The position numbers and the translations under genes are program-made. This document shows positions 6,998 to 15,888 of a DNA stretch of 64,000 nt, piece after piece. Each line of letters opens with the position of its first letter. Position 1 is the first letter of the stretch. The notes beneath the pieces were generated by a model, which saw only the letters and a list, made by a program, of their open reading frames with translations, did not search any database and was not told where the DNA came from. This stretch comes from JABDMH01 sp965223105 (GTDB lineage: Bacteria > Bacteroidota > Bacteroidia > Chitinophagales > Saprospiraceae), in contig OZ244987.1 of the NCBI GenBank assembly GCA_965223105.1, positions 3,782,001 to 3,846,000 of the forward strand. The letters run 5' to 3'.

Positions 6998-9900
6998 ATG
7001 CGAGCTTCTTTAATCATCCTTTTGATTCTAATGGGGATTGCCTCCTCAATTTGGTCAAACTCACCATCAGGGAACTTTAGGGAAACCGGTCGTTTAGATG
7101 AAGATTTAGAAACGGCATCGGCCGAGTTATACGTTTTCAGTCATATCAACCTCGGAGAGATCTCAGCCAATCGAATTTCAAAGTATATTGAACGGGTGAG
7201 AAAGGTATCGGCGGAAGAGGTAAACATCATATTTCTGGGTAACTTCTACATGCCAGGGGCCGATTTGGTCATCAAGAAGACGGCCGTGAGCTTAGCGGAT
7301 CGGTATGGTGAGGTCTACCTAATTCCTGGAGAAAAAGAATGGAATATATTGGGAGCTGAGGGAATCAGGAAGTTTGACGAACAATTGGATGAGGGTGACG
7401 GTAAGAAGTATGATTTACTGATTCCTGATAATGCTTGCGGAGAGGTTGAAACCAAGGAAATTACCGATAAAGCTACTTTGTTGGCTGTTGACTCCGAATG
7501 GTTTCTACAAGATTGGTCAAAAATCCATGGGATAAATGAAGATTGTGAGGTAAAGGACCGAGACGACTTCCTTTTTTTTCTTGACGAAGAGATCAGTGGC
7601 CTCAAAGAGAAACTTGCCCTCTTGTTTGTCTATCATCCGCCCTATCGCTATGATCGCCGGGGAGGATATGAACGCCTCACTGACCAATTGTTTCCTTTGG
7701 CCGAATACTTTCCTTGGGCTTACCTACCCTTGCCTCTTCTCGGTACGGGAATTCAACAAAGTGAGGCTTATCTGCGTGGGCCCAGCTGGGCGACTCATCC
7801 ATACTATCAGAAGTTGACTACCAAAATCAAGCATTTAGCCAAATTCCAGAAGAAGCTCATTGTGATATCAAGCGATGCACATCACCTCATGCATATGTAT
7901 GAAAATGAGTGCCATATGCTCAATGTCTACTCCGGTGAAGAGACGAAACCCTTTAACAAACACTTGCCCGGCTTCGCTGATCATCGAAGTGGATTTCTAA
8001 AAATCGGCATCAACAACCAGGAAGCCAAACTGTCATTTCACACGCTGGATGACGAGGGTACTGAAATCTATCAAGAACACTACCGCATCCCTGAGGTGAT
8101 CGAAGATGAAATCCGGTTTGATACCGTCACCACGGTCGATGAATTTCCCGAAACTGTGACTCGCCCCATCATGCGTAAAGGGGAAGGTATGCGACCTGAT
8201 GCAACCTGGTTTTGGGGCCGACTGAATACAGATCTCTATTACGAGCCAATTGAAGCAGCAGTCCTTGATCTGAACCGCGAAGTGGGTGGATTGAAGCCCT
8301 ATCGGATAGGAGGAGGACATCAATCTATATCTTTGCGTTTGGAAGATTCCCAAGGCAGAAAGTATGCCACTCGTTCCGTGATTAAATCACCAAATGCCCT
8401 GCTGGCACCACCGTTTAATTTTTCATTTCTGGAAACCATCTTCGAATTTTACTTTACCGCCGCAAATCCCTTTGGTTTTTTAGCCATGTATCCAATGGAA
8501 AGCGCCTTGGGCTTGAAGAGCGCAGAATCACAACTTAGGTTTCTTCCCTATCAAAAAGGGTTATCGCCTTACAATGATGAAACCGGCGATCAATTCGTGT
8601 TATTTCGTAAAAGAATCGACGACAGTTGGATTGAGGAAGGGACTTTTGGCCAGGTGGAGGATTTCGAAGGATCTCATGATTTGTTGAAAGAATATTATGA
8701 AAACGATGCCACCATAGATCGTCAAGCGTATCTGAAAGCGCGATTGCTCGATTTTCTGGTCAATGACTGGGACCGTCATGAAGACCAATGGAAATGGTCA
8801 AAAAAGGATGATCCAGCACGACCCAATTTGAATTTGTATACACCGATCCCCCGGGATCGAGACCAGGTCTTTGCAGAGCACAACGGGTTTCTCCTTTCTT
8901 TTCTGCGTCAATATACTCCGTCGCTTTTTGCTATGAGGCCTTTCCATTCGAAGATAACCCGTAAAGATATCAACCGGTCAGTGCGTAAAACCGCAGTGCT
9001 GGATAACCACGTTTTGACGGGAATCCCCAAGGAAACCTGGGACTCCATCAGCCGCTGGAGTCAGGAAAAAATAACTGACGATGTGATCGCCAACAGTGTA
9101 AACCGGCTTCCGCCCGGTCTTAACGAAGACCGTAAAAAGCACATCCAAAGGGTCCTTACAAGCAGGCGTGACCAGATGCATAAATATGGTCTTTTGTATT
9201 ACGAGGCGATCCATGAACGGCCCTTTATTTTCGCCTCTCAAGATGCTGACTCCATAATCATTGAAGCAAACCAGACCGAAACGCGGATAATCATCAGGTC
9301 TCAAGATGATGACGATGATTGGTATACCAAATTTGAAAATCACTTCCAGAACCGAGATGTCAGAGAGATCACTATTTTCGGGAAAGAAGGGGATGATGTT
9401 TTCCTAATGAATGGAGGTTACGGGAAAACGCCAAAGGTGCGATTGATTGGAGGTTTGGGTACGGACCAGTATTTGGATGAACTGGTGAAGAGGCCTGCCA
9501 AATTTATTATGGTAGAAGGGTCAATCGATGAAAGTAACGATGATGTGAAGATCAGGAGATCCATTAATGAAAACAGAAAGGCCGAGTCGTTTTCAAAAAA
9601 TGATGTGATCAAACCCTACGCTTTTTATGTGCCGAAACTTGCCTATAATCGAGATGATGGTGTGTTCTTCGGTACTGATGTGACCTTCAACCGGCCGGGA
9701 TTTAAACGAAAAGTTAGCCACACCCTGGGCATTCAGCTCTCATCCAAACCACGTTCTTCATCTTTTGAATACGCCTACCGGAATGAGAACAATCTTAAAT
9801 CCAGAGATTTTCTGTTGGATTTATTTGTGTCCGGACCTCAATATGTCTATAATTTTTTTGGATCTGGAAACCGGTCAACCATTGATTTCTCCAAAGAGCG

Positions 9901-10651
9901 CGCTTTCTATTATGTGCGGGAGAAAAGTGCCAAATTGAGCTCCGGTTGGATTTGGCATCTCAATGAATTATTGGAGTTTACGGCCAGGGTTAATTTCGAT
10001 CGGCTGGCGATAGAGAAAGTAGAAAATCGCTTTGTCTCTACCCCTGGGGTAGTGGCTGAGGACGTTTTCTCTAATCAGTACTTTGGCGGAGTGACCATTG
10101 CCCTTGCTGCAGAAAATATGAACAGCCGGTTAAGGCCCACCAACGGCACCTCAATTCATATTCAAGCCTCTTACCTGGATCACTTAAGCAGTAAAAAAAG
10201 GGATTATTTTAGACTGGATGCGGGATATGAGATGTACAAGAGTTTAGATCTGTCAGAAAGGTTTGTTTACTCGACCCATCTTTTCGGTGCCCATGTGACT
10301 GGTGACCCGTTCTTCTACCATCTCCCAACCATAGGGGGTAATGACAATTTAAGGGGGTATCGCAACAACCGTTTTCAGGGCCATACCGCCTTTTACCACA
10401 ACAATAATCTCCATTTTCGGCTTTTTGACAGATTTGGGAAGGGAGTACTTCCCACTTCTCTTGGACTCACTCTATCTTTTGATCATGGCAGAGTCTGGAG
10501 CCGGGATGAACTAGGAAGTGAAAAAGATTGGCGAACCACCTTTGGTGCCGGTCTCTGGCTTTCACCATTTGACCGGATAAATTTGTCGGTGGGAACCTTT
10601 AAGGCTGATGAGGAGTTAGAAATCAGATTTAAGATTGGATGGTTATTTTAA
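6998..10651 (+). CDS. Degenerate metallophosphoesterase / kinase-like / outer-membrane barrel protein
   Basis: This 1217-aa protein has a signal peptide at the start and three modules. Residues 45-310 follow the metallophosphoesterase layout of a known Bacteroidota family, but the ligand motifs are altered: HINLG (49-53) where GDxG is expected, LGN (80-82) for LGD, IPGEKEW (109-115) for PGNHDW, YHPP (212-215) for HHP, and SSDAHH (291-296) for GHxH. Residues 430-640 hold GGGHQS, a Lys near 463, NDWDRHEDQW (589-598) and PRDRDQVF (618-625), which resemble the catalytic pairs of CotH/atypical kinases. The last 390 residues look like a BamA/D15-type beta-barrel with GGNDNLRGY and a terminal Phe. 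It is the first gene of an operon (10-bp gap to the next). Role unknown; inferred to sit in the outer membrane. Confidence 0.8.
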   Translation: MRASLIILLILMGIASSIWSNSPSGNFRETGRLDEDLETASAELYVFSHINLGEISANRISKYIERVRKVSAEEVNIIFLGNFYMPGADLVIKKTAVSLADRYGEVYLIPGEKEWNILGAEGIRKFDEQLDEGDGKKYDLLIPDNACGEVETKEITDKATLLAVDSEWFLQDWSKIHGINEDCEVKDRDDFLFFLDEEISGLKEKLALLFVYHPPYRYDRRGGYERLTDQLFPLAEYFPWAYLPLPLLGTGIQQSEAYLRGPSWATHPYYQKLTTKIKHLAKFQKKLIVISSDAHHLMHMYENECHMLNVYSGEETKPFNKHLPGFADHRSGFLKIGINNQEAKLSFHTLDDEGTEIYQEHYRIPEVIEDEIRFDTVTTVDEFPETVTRPIMRKGEGMRPDATWFWGRLNTDLYYEPIEAAVLDLNREVGGLKPYRIGGGHQSISLRLEDSQGRKYATRSVIKSPNALLAPPFNFSFLETIFEFYFTAANPFGFLAMYPMESALGLKSAESQLRFLPYQKGLSPYNDETGDQFVLFRKRIDDSWIEEGTFGQVEDFEGSHDLLKEYYENDATIDRQAYLKARLLDFLVNDWDRHEDQWKWSKKDDPARPNLNLYTPIPRDRDQVFAEHNGFLLSFLRQYTPSLFAMRPFHSKITRKDINRSVRKTAVLDNHVLTGIPKETWDSISRWSQEKITDDVIANSVNRLPPGLNEDRKKHIQRVLTSRRDQMHKYGLLYYEAIHERPFIFASQDADSIIIEANQTETRIIIRSQDDDDDWYTKFENHFQNRDVREITIFGKEGDDVFLMNGGYGKTPKVRLIGGLGTDQYLDELVKRPAKFIMVEGSIDESNDDVKIRRSINENRKAESFSKNDVIKPYAFYVPKLAYNRDDGVFFGTDVTFNRPGFKRKVSHTLGIQLSSKPRSSSFEYAYRNENNLKSRDFLLDLFVSGPQYVYNFFGSGNRSTIDFSKERAFYYVREKSAKLSSGWIWHLNELLEFTARVNFDRLAIEKVENRFVSTPGVVAEDVFSNQYFGGVTIALAAENMNSRLRPTNGTSIHIQASYLDHLSSKKRDYFRLDAGYEMYKSLDLSERFVYSTHLFGAHVTGDPFFYHLPTIGGNDNLRGYRNNRFQGHTAFYHNNNLHFRLFDRFGKGVLPTSLGLTLSFDHGRVWSRDELGSEKDWRTTFGAGLWLSPFDRINLSVGTFKADEELEIRFKIGWLF

Positions 10652-10661
10652 ATAAACAATA

Positions 10662-11831
10662 ATGGCAGTAGCTGAAAAAAAATATACAAAATTTGATGTC
10701 TCCGCCGGCGAGGAATATGTCAATTTTCTGATGCATGAGGAGGTGGCACCCAAGAATGTGCTGCACAATTATGACGATACCAGGAAAATGCTCGATCGTG
10801 CTGATCTTTTACTCAGCAAGGAAGTACAGCTGGATCAAAGAGATCGGGATGTCATTAAATTGGCGGTTTTATTCCTAAACACCGGATATATACATCAGGA
10901 AGAGGACTACCTGCAGAAGAGTATTGAAATCGCTGAGAAGTTTTTTGTGGAACGAAATATTTCACCCGCCTTTGTGCAAGATGTAATTGATTGTTTACAG
11001 AGTATAGAAAGCGAAGATGCCCTGCAAAATTATCGGCATGCCGTATTTCACGATATTGTCAATGGCTTTATTGGCGAAAAGAAACTGGGCAACAGGATCA
11101 GCCAGCAAGTGCTGGAATCCAATCTTTTTCGGGAGAAGCCTCTAGGTGAGCTGGATGTCGTACAGAAAATGCACAAGAAGTTCAGAGATCATCGCTTCAA
11201 TACCAAATATGCTGAAAAGATATGGAGTAAGAGAAAGAAGAAGAATCTGGCCAAGCTCAAGAAGAAGATCTTTGAACTAAGGGAAAGCGCCAAGATCACC
11301 AATAATAAGAGCGCCCAAACCATGATTAAGACGGCATTACGTAATCAGGTTGACCTGGTAGCGATTGCCGATAAAAAAGCAGGGATCATGATCAGTCTCA
11401 ACGCCATACTACTCACGATCATGATTCCTGTATTCAGCACGGCCTTGATTGATGTAACCAGGTTCTATTTCCCAATGATCATTCTCATGGTGACCTGTGG
11501 GGTAACGGTCATCCTGGCAGCTCTGGCGACACAACCGGGAAAAATGAAAGGGGATCTCAAGAAAGAAGAAATCAGAGAAGGCACCAGATCTCTTTTTTAT
11601 TTCGGAAACTATACCGAGATGAAAAGAGAGGACTATTTAAATCAATTGCGCAATGTGGTGGTACGCGACCGGGTTTTTGAAAATTCCATGATCAATCACC
11701 TATACGATCTTGGTCATATTTTGGGGCGAAAATATCAACGCTTGCGAATCTGTTATACGGTTTTTATCATCGGTATCGGACTTACGATAATCATTTTTGC
11801 ATTGATGTTATTTTATCCGACTGAGTTATAG
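10662..11831 (+). CDS. Degenerate HD-domain protein with DUF5706 (Pycsar-effector-type) membrane domain
   Basis: This 389-aa protein has an N-terminal helical domain matching the HD phosphohydrolase layout of HD-DUF5706 proteins, but the metal residues look lost. The usual FHDTGY reads FLNTGY (71-76), and in HNYDDT (35-40) the second His of the HNxxHT motif is replaced. After a Lys-rich linker (190-215), residues 220-389 carry the DUF5706 (Pycsar effector TM) pattern: RNQVDLVAIADKKAGIMISL, LAALATQP, LFYFGNYTEM, YLNQLRNVV and KYQRLRICY, with membrane segments near 242-262, 268-288 and 362-384. In Pycsar defence this domain is an inner-membrane effector triggered by a cyclic pyrimidine nucleotide, but no cyclase gene is present here. 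It lies 10 bp from each neighbour, so it is clearly co-transcribed. Inferred inner-membrane output or scaffold. Confidence 0.8.
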   Translation: MAVAEKKYTKFDVSAGEEYVNFLMHEEVAPKNVLHNYDDTRKMLDRADLLLSKEVQLDQRDRDVIKLAVLFLNTGYIHQEEDYLQKSIEIAEKFFVERNISPAFVQDVIDCLQSIESEDALQNYRHAVFHDIVNGFIGEKKLGNRISQQVLESNLFREKPLGELDVVQKMHKKFRDHRFNTKYAEKIWSKRKKKNLAKLKKKIFELRESAKITNNKSAQTMIKTALRNQVDLVAIADKKAGIMISLNAILLTIMIPVFSTALIDVTRFYFPMIILMVTCGVTVILAALATQPGKMKGDLKKEEIREGTRSLFYFGNYTEMKREDYLNQLRNVVVRDRVFENSMINHLYDLGHILGRKYQRLRICYTVFIIGIGLTIIIFALMLFYPTEL

Positions 11832-11841
11832 ATTATTAACC

Positions 11842-12861
11842 ATGAAATTACGAATTAATAATGAAGGCAGCCATCATTTGCTGGCCTTGCTCGTTTTCAG
11901 TCTTCTGCTCATCAGTTCACAATGTCGACCAACGCGTATCAGCAAAATCGACACTTCTTATGTCAATGGTGATCACCGCCTTCCATACCTCCTCAACAGT
12001 CCGGACCGAACCATTAAATTATCCAAAAAATTGAAGGAGATCTCTGGCCTGGAATACTATGAAGAGGAAGATGCCCTTCTGGCCGTCAATGATGAAAAGG
12101 GGGAGATCTTTATCCTGGATAAAGAAACCGGGGAGATTAAGAAGGAAATAGAATTTGAAGATGATGCCGACTACGAGGGAATAACGGCAGTTGGAAACAT
12201 TGCCTATGTCACCCTAAGTAAAGGTAGCGTAGAAGTTGTCGATCTGAATTCTGGAGAAAATACCGATCGATTAAAAACAGATCTGGACCGGAAGAATGAT
12301 GTTGAAGGTATTTTGTACCATAAGGAGATGGACCGACTGCTATTATTCTGTAAGGGAAGAGGCCTGGACAAGAAGAAGTCCAATCGTGATCGTTTTATCT
12401 ATTCTCTGGATATCAAGGAAGAAAAACTTGATGACGAGCCCTATTTTACTTTTTCATTAAGGGAAGATATCCAAGAATTGGAGCCGTATAATATTACGGA
12501 ACATTGGGTAAATAATTTATCAGTTACCAGCCGAATCAGAGACTTTGGGCCTTCGGGTGCAGCTTTCCATCCACATACCGGAGATATTTACGTAGTGAGT
12601 TCCAGAGGTTCCATACTGGTTGTCTTAAGCCCGGAAAAAGAAATTAAAGGGATTCACTTCTTTAGAAAATCGATCAACGGACAACCCGAAGGTTTAGCTT
12701 TCGATCCTGACGGCACCTTATACCTCTCCAATGAAACTCATGGAAAAAGAGCGCATATCAGTGTGTACACTATGCAGGAAATAGAAATTGAAAAGAATGA
12801 TTCTGTTCCTGTAAATCCCTTGGAAGAAGTAATAAAGGAAAAATTAGGTGGGGAGAAGTAA
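11842..12861 (+). CDS. SdiA-regulated-type beta-propeller lipoprotein
   Basis: This 339-aa protein has a signal peptide ending near LLISSQC, a lipobox-like Cys at about residue 28. The body follows the SdiA-regulated (YjiK-like) six-bladed propeller pattern: LKEISGLEYYEEEDALLAV, DADYEGITAVG, DVEGILYHKEMDRLLLFCKG, PSGAAFHPHTGDIYVVSS and GQPEGLAFDPDGTLYLSNE. Members are envelope proteins of unclear function; the propeller may bind a ligand or protein. It is the last gene of the 6998-12861 operon and follows its neighbour by 10 bp. A periplasmic propeller linked to an outer-membrane barrel and an inner-membrane protein suggests one envelope complex (inference). Confidence 0.8.
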   Translation: MKLRINNEGSHHLLALLVFSLLLISSQCRPTRISKIDTSYVNGDHRLPYLLNSPDRTIKLSKKLKEISGLEYYEEEDALLAVNDEKGEIFILDKETGEIKKEIEFEDDADYEGITAVGNIAYVTLSKGSVEVVDLNSGENTDRLKTDLDRKNDVEGILYHKEMDRLLLFCKGRGLDKKKSNRDRFIYSLDIKEEKLDDEPYFTFSLREDIQELEPYNITEHWVNNLSVTSRIRDFGPSGAAFHPHTGDIYVVSSRGSILVVLSPEKEIKGIHFFRKSINGQPEGLAFDPDGTLYLSNETHGKRAHISVYTMQEIEIEKNDSVPVNPLEEVIKEKLGGEK

Positions 12862-13286
12862 TCCAATGTGGCCATGAATTGTCAAATCCGTGACCTAAAT
12901 TCTGATCCAGTGGTATAGTTACCCATCAATCAGGCTTTGAGTCTGATTCACTACTGGTTCCGCCTTGTTTTTCTACCGAAGATTCTCCTATGGGAATGCT
13001 AGTGCTTCATTCAACAAGTATATGATATTAGTGGGGCAGCTAGTTTTTGACAGATCGAAGAGGCGAAACCCCGCCTGAATGACTTCAGTCGGGCAGGCGA
13101 GCATAGTCGTAACAATGTGAGGCTTTTGACGATGAAGAGATGTCGGAAAGTAACATGCCAATAGTATTAGATATTTTTTGAATGAAGCACTAGCCCAGCT
13201 TCTTTTATTAATGCAAAATGTACTGAACTTCTGGCATGAAATCTACGGGGCCAACTGTATGATCTGGACTATTAAAAATCCCTCTC
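12862..13286. other. Intergenic region with an inverted-repeat element
   Basis: This stretch lies between converging transcripts. It holds the element at 12998-13194. Nothing gene-like was seen in it. Confidence 0.5.
12998..13194. repeat. MITE-like element, 197 bp, with 17-bp perfect terminal inverted repeats
   Basis: GCTAGTGCTTCATTCAA at 12998-13014 is the exact reverse complement of 13178-13194. The interior is GC-richer and includes GAATGACTTCAGTCGGGCAG, a motif partly echoed near 27157. No open frame spans it and no clear target duplication flanks it, so it looks like a non-autonomous element. Confidence 0.6.
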
Positions 13287-15530
13287 CTAAAATTTATAAT
13301 TCACCCCTAAGTAGACATTTCTGCCAAATACCGGTCCCCAGGTCAAAGACGAATCAAAGTACGCTCCAAAGGGGTTATCGGAAGCCAAGATGGGATTAGG
13401 TTGGCGGTAATTCATGATATTCTCCGCTCCGAGATAGATATCAAATGCATCGTTCCAGTTTTTTCTAAACTGTGTATTTACCACTACATAACCGGGTGAT
13501 CTTGTAGGCAATCTATATTCATCGGGATTCGAAGTGGTATTGGGTATTCTCTTACTCCCCTGATAATTTACCGTTGCGTCGAAATACCAGGCTGATTCTG
13601 TTTCATACGCCAGGTTCAAGAAAATCCGGTGTCGTGAAGTGAGCGGTCTTTCTAAGAGTCTATCTCGATAAGTTGTCTTCACATCATACCACCGGTAGGC
13701 CAACCTGGCGTCTAAATGACGAACCAATTCATAATCTACCTGTAGTTGCATACTATGGGCATAGGACCTTCCTTCAAGATTATAGAAATGAACCTCTTGA
13801 GGATTTTGATCTAGGTCAATGACAATTTGGTTTTGAAATCTGGTATGATAGAGATCTACACTCAAGGTACCTGATCGCGGCCCAAGAACAATCGTCTGAA
13901 CAAAATTGGTTCCGAAATTCCAGGAAACCTCCGCATCAAGACCATATGGCTTTTTACCCCCATCACTGTGGATAATCAACTGACGGGAACTGGCCATCGA
14001 TCCTGCCTGCTCCAGCAAAATATTAGCAGTACGCTGACCTCTGCCTAGAGACAGACGCCAGACCAAGGCATCGTTAAGAAGGTAGCGAAGATGAAATCTT
14101 GGTGTGACAAAGACACCAAATTGGTTATGATGATCAGCCCTCAATCCCCACACCCAAGTTAGTCGATCATGGCCACCAAAAGAATACTCGATGAAAGTGC
14201 CCGGCACACTTTCTGTGCGAGTAAATCCCTGTCCATCAAAAACTTCGTCAAATTCATCGAACTGCCAACTTAAGCCCATAACCACTTGGTGATCGGTATT
14301 GCCCAGGATGCTTTGATAAAGTAGATTGGCATAGAGGGATGCCTGCTTTGCATCATACATCCTTTGACCAAAGACATTGGATTGCGAATGTCTTGCACCA
14401 GATAACTGGACAGCCCAACTCCGCCAAGGGACTTCCTGACTTACCTTACCTAGCTTCAACCAGCTACTCAGGCGGTCAATATCCGACTGGAGACCCCAGT
14501 GGTTAATTGTCTGATCTTCATCCGGATCAAAGGCAAATTCACCACCGGTTTGATCCACAAGGACTCCCGAAAACCCAAATTGAAACCGCAATCCGTTCTC
14601 ACCAACATATTTATAGCGATTCATGGCTATCACCTGGTTACTGAGTGGATTATCGAGAAATCCATCCTCATTCCTATCCAGTCGGCGCTGGTTAGACTTG
14701 CCATGAAGCAGCATGCCAGAACTCCAACCCTTCCCCAAGGCCAGATTTGTAGTCAAATTCCCTTCAAATCGCGCTGCCTCATTGGCAAAAAGATTGACAT
14801 ATAATCTTGGATCGGTATCCGGTTTGCGTAACTCTACATTGATCTGACCACTCATACTCTCAAACCCATTGATGACGCTCCCGGTGCCCTTACTTAGCTG
14901 CATGCTTTGCACCCACGGACCAGGAATAAAAGTGAGTCCATAGGTCGAGGCGAGACCTCGGCCGTAAGGTAAATTTTCTCTAGTCATTTGGATATATGGA
15001 CCGGCGAGTCCCAACATTTGAATTTGACGAGTTCCTGTGATGGCATCGGTAAAAGCCACATCTACGCTAGGATTGGTCTCGAAACTTTCACTCAGGTTAC
15101 AACAAGGAGCCTTTAGTAACTCCTTCTCGGAAATATGCTCAATCTTTCCAGCATCGACTAATGAATAGTTGATGGCTCTTTGGCGTTGCGTGACCTCTAC
15201 ATCCTCCAACTGGTTTCCTGGATGTAACGCAATCTCAAGGTAATTTTGGCTAACCAACACGGTGTCTGACTGGAAGCCAATGTAAGTGACCACTAAACGG
15301 TTTACAGAGGGATGAACCTCAATACTGAAGGTTCCATCATCCAAGGAGTAGGTGCCGACTTCGGTATCCAGCCAGAAGATGTGTGCAGCAACTAACGCAG
15401 ACTTATCCAGGGCGGAGAGAATCTTCCCCGTGATAAGTGGGTCACTTTGCCCAAAGGTAGAAAAGGTGAGTTGGGTTAAGACCAGCCAAAGGCAGTGACG
15501 CCAACCTGCTTTAATGGACTTCCACGCCAT
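13287..15530 (-). CDS. TonB-dependent receptor, probable metal (copper-type) uptake
   Basis: From the ATG at 15530 (MAWKSIKAGWRHCLWL, a signal peptide) this encodes about 747 aa. It has a carboxypeptidase-regulatory-like domain (ITGKILSALDKSALVAAHIF), a plug (TRQIQMLGLAGPYIQMTREN; GTGSVINGFESMSGQINVEL) and a long beta-barrel ending LGVNYKF. The plug contains KAPCCNLSESFETNPSVDV, a double-Cys motif typical of receptors that sit beside heavy-metal-associated proteins. An upstream frame to 15614 exists, but it would overlap the HMA gene more deeply and mask the signal peptide. The start overlaps the end of the HMA gene by 20 bp, so the two are likely translationally coupled. Metal specificity is inferred from the neighbour only. 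Confidence 0.85.
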   Translation of the reverse strand: MAWKSIKAGWRHCLWLVLTQLTFSTFGQSDPLITGKILSALDKSALVAAHIFWLDTEVGTYSLDDGTFSIEVHPSVNRLVVTYIGFQSDTVLVSQNYLEIALHPGNQLEDVEVTQRQRAINYSLVDAGKIEHISEKELLKAPCCNLSESFETNPSVDVAFTDAITGTRQIQMLGLAGPYIQMTRENLPYGRGLASTYGLTFIPGPWVQSMQLSKGTGSVINGFESMSGQINVELRKPDTDPRLYVNLFANEAARFEGNLTTNLALGKGWSSGMLLHGKSNQRRLDRNEDGFLDNPLSNQVIAMNRYKYVGENGLRFQFGFSGVLVDQTGGEFAFDPDEDQTINHWGLQSDIDRLSSWLKLGKVSQEVPWRSWAVQLSGARHSQSNVFGQRMYDAKQASLYANLLYQSILGNTDHQVVMGLSWQFDEFDEVFDGQGFTRTESVPGTFIEYSFGGHDRLTWVWGLRADHHNQFGVFVTPRFHLRYLLNDALVWRLSLGRGQRTANILLEQAGSMASSRQLIIHSDGGKKPYGLDAEVSWNFGTNFVQTIVLGPRSGTLSVDLYHTRFQNQIVIDLDQNPQEVHFYNLEGRSYAHSMQLQVDYELVRHLDARLAYRWYDVKTTYRDRLLERPLTSRHRIFLNLAYETESAWYFDATVNYQGSKRIPNTTSNPDEYRLPTRSPGYVVVNTQFRKNWNDAFDIYLGAENIMNYRQPNPILASDNPFGAYFDSSLTWGPVFGRNVYLGVNYKF

Positions 15531-15888
15531 CACGATAAGCACAGCAACCGGGCAGTTTCGCATATGCCTCTTCCGATGCCTTGAGGGAATCAGTGTCGTG
15601 GCCAACCTCTGCAATGGCCTCTTTAATGGCCTTTAGGTCTGTATTTTTAGTTTTGTACATGACCTTGATCATTTGCGTCTCCTTACTCCACTCGGCAAAT
15701 TTGACACCCTTGATTAATGCGGCTTCTTCTATGCGCTTTTCACACATCTGGCAAACACCACGAACCTCAAACTCTGCCGTTTCTATCTTCTTAAGCGACG
15801 ACTGAGCAAAAAGCTGCGTAGTGAAAAACAAAGAACTACCTAGCGTTGCAATGAAAAATATAAGTATTCTAAAGACCATAGAAATCAA
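15511..15888 (-). CDS. Secreted heavy-metal-associated (HMA, MerP/CopZ-like) protein
   Basis: This 125-aa protein has a signal peptide (MVFRILIFFIATLGSSLFF) and an HMA fold with the metal-binding CxxC in GVCQMCEKRIE (Cys46 and Cys49). It is followed by the usual WSKETQMIKVMY strand and AIKEAIAEVGHDT. A C-terminal LPGCCAYRDG adds two adjacent Cys residues, a tail often seen in Bacteroidota HMA proteins next to TonB receptors. It probably binds Cu or a similar soft metal in the periplasm and passes it to or from the receptor encoded downstream. The stop lies inside the receptor's start region, which indicates one transcript. Confidence 0.85.
   Translation of the reverse strand: MISMVFRILIFFIATLGSSLFFTTQLFAQSSLKKIETAEFEVRGVCQMCEKRIEEAALIKGVKFAEWSKETQMIKVMYKTKNTDLKAIKEAIAEVGHDTDSLKASEEAYAKLPGCCAYRDGVEVH

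Noticed and set aside
10662..12861. A classical Pycsar defence system
   Set aside because: Pycsar needs a pyrimidine nucleotide cyclase beside the effector; none is in the window. Only the effector-type membrane domain is present.
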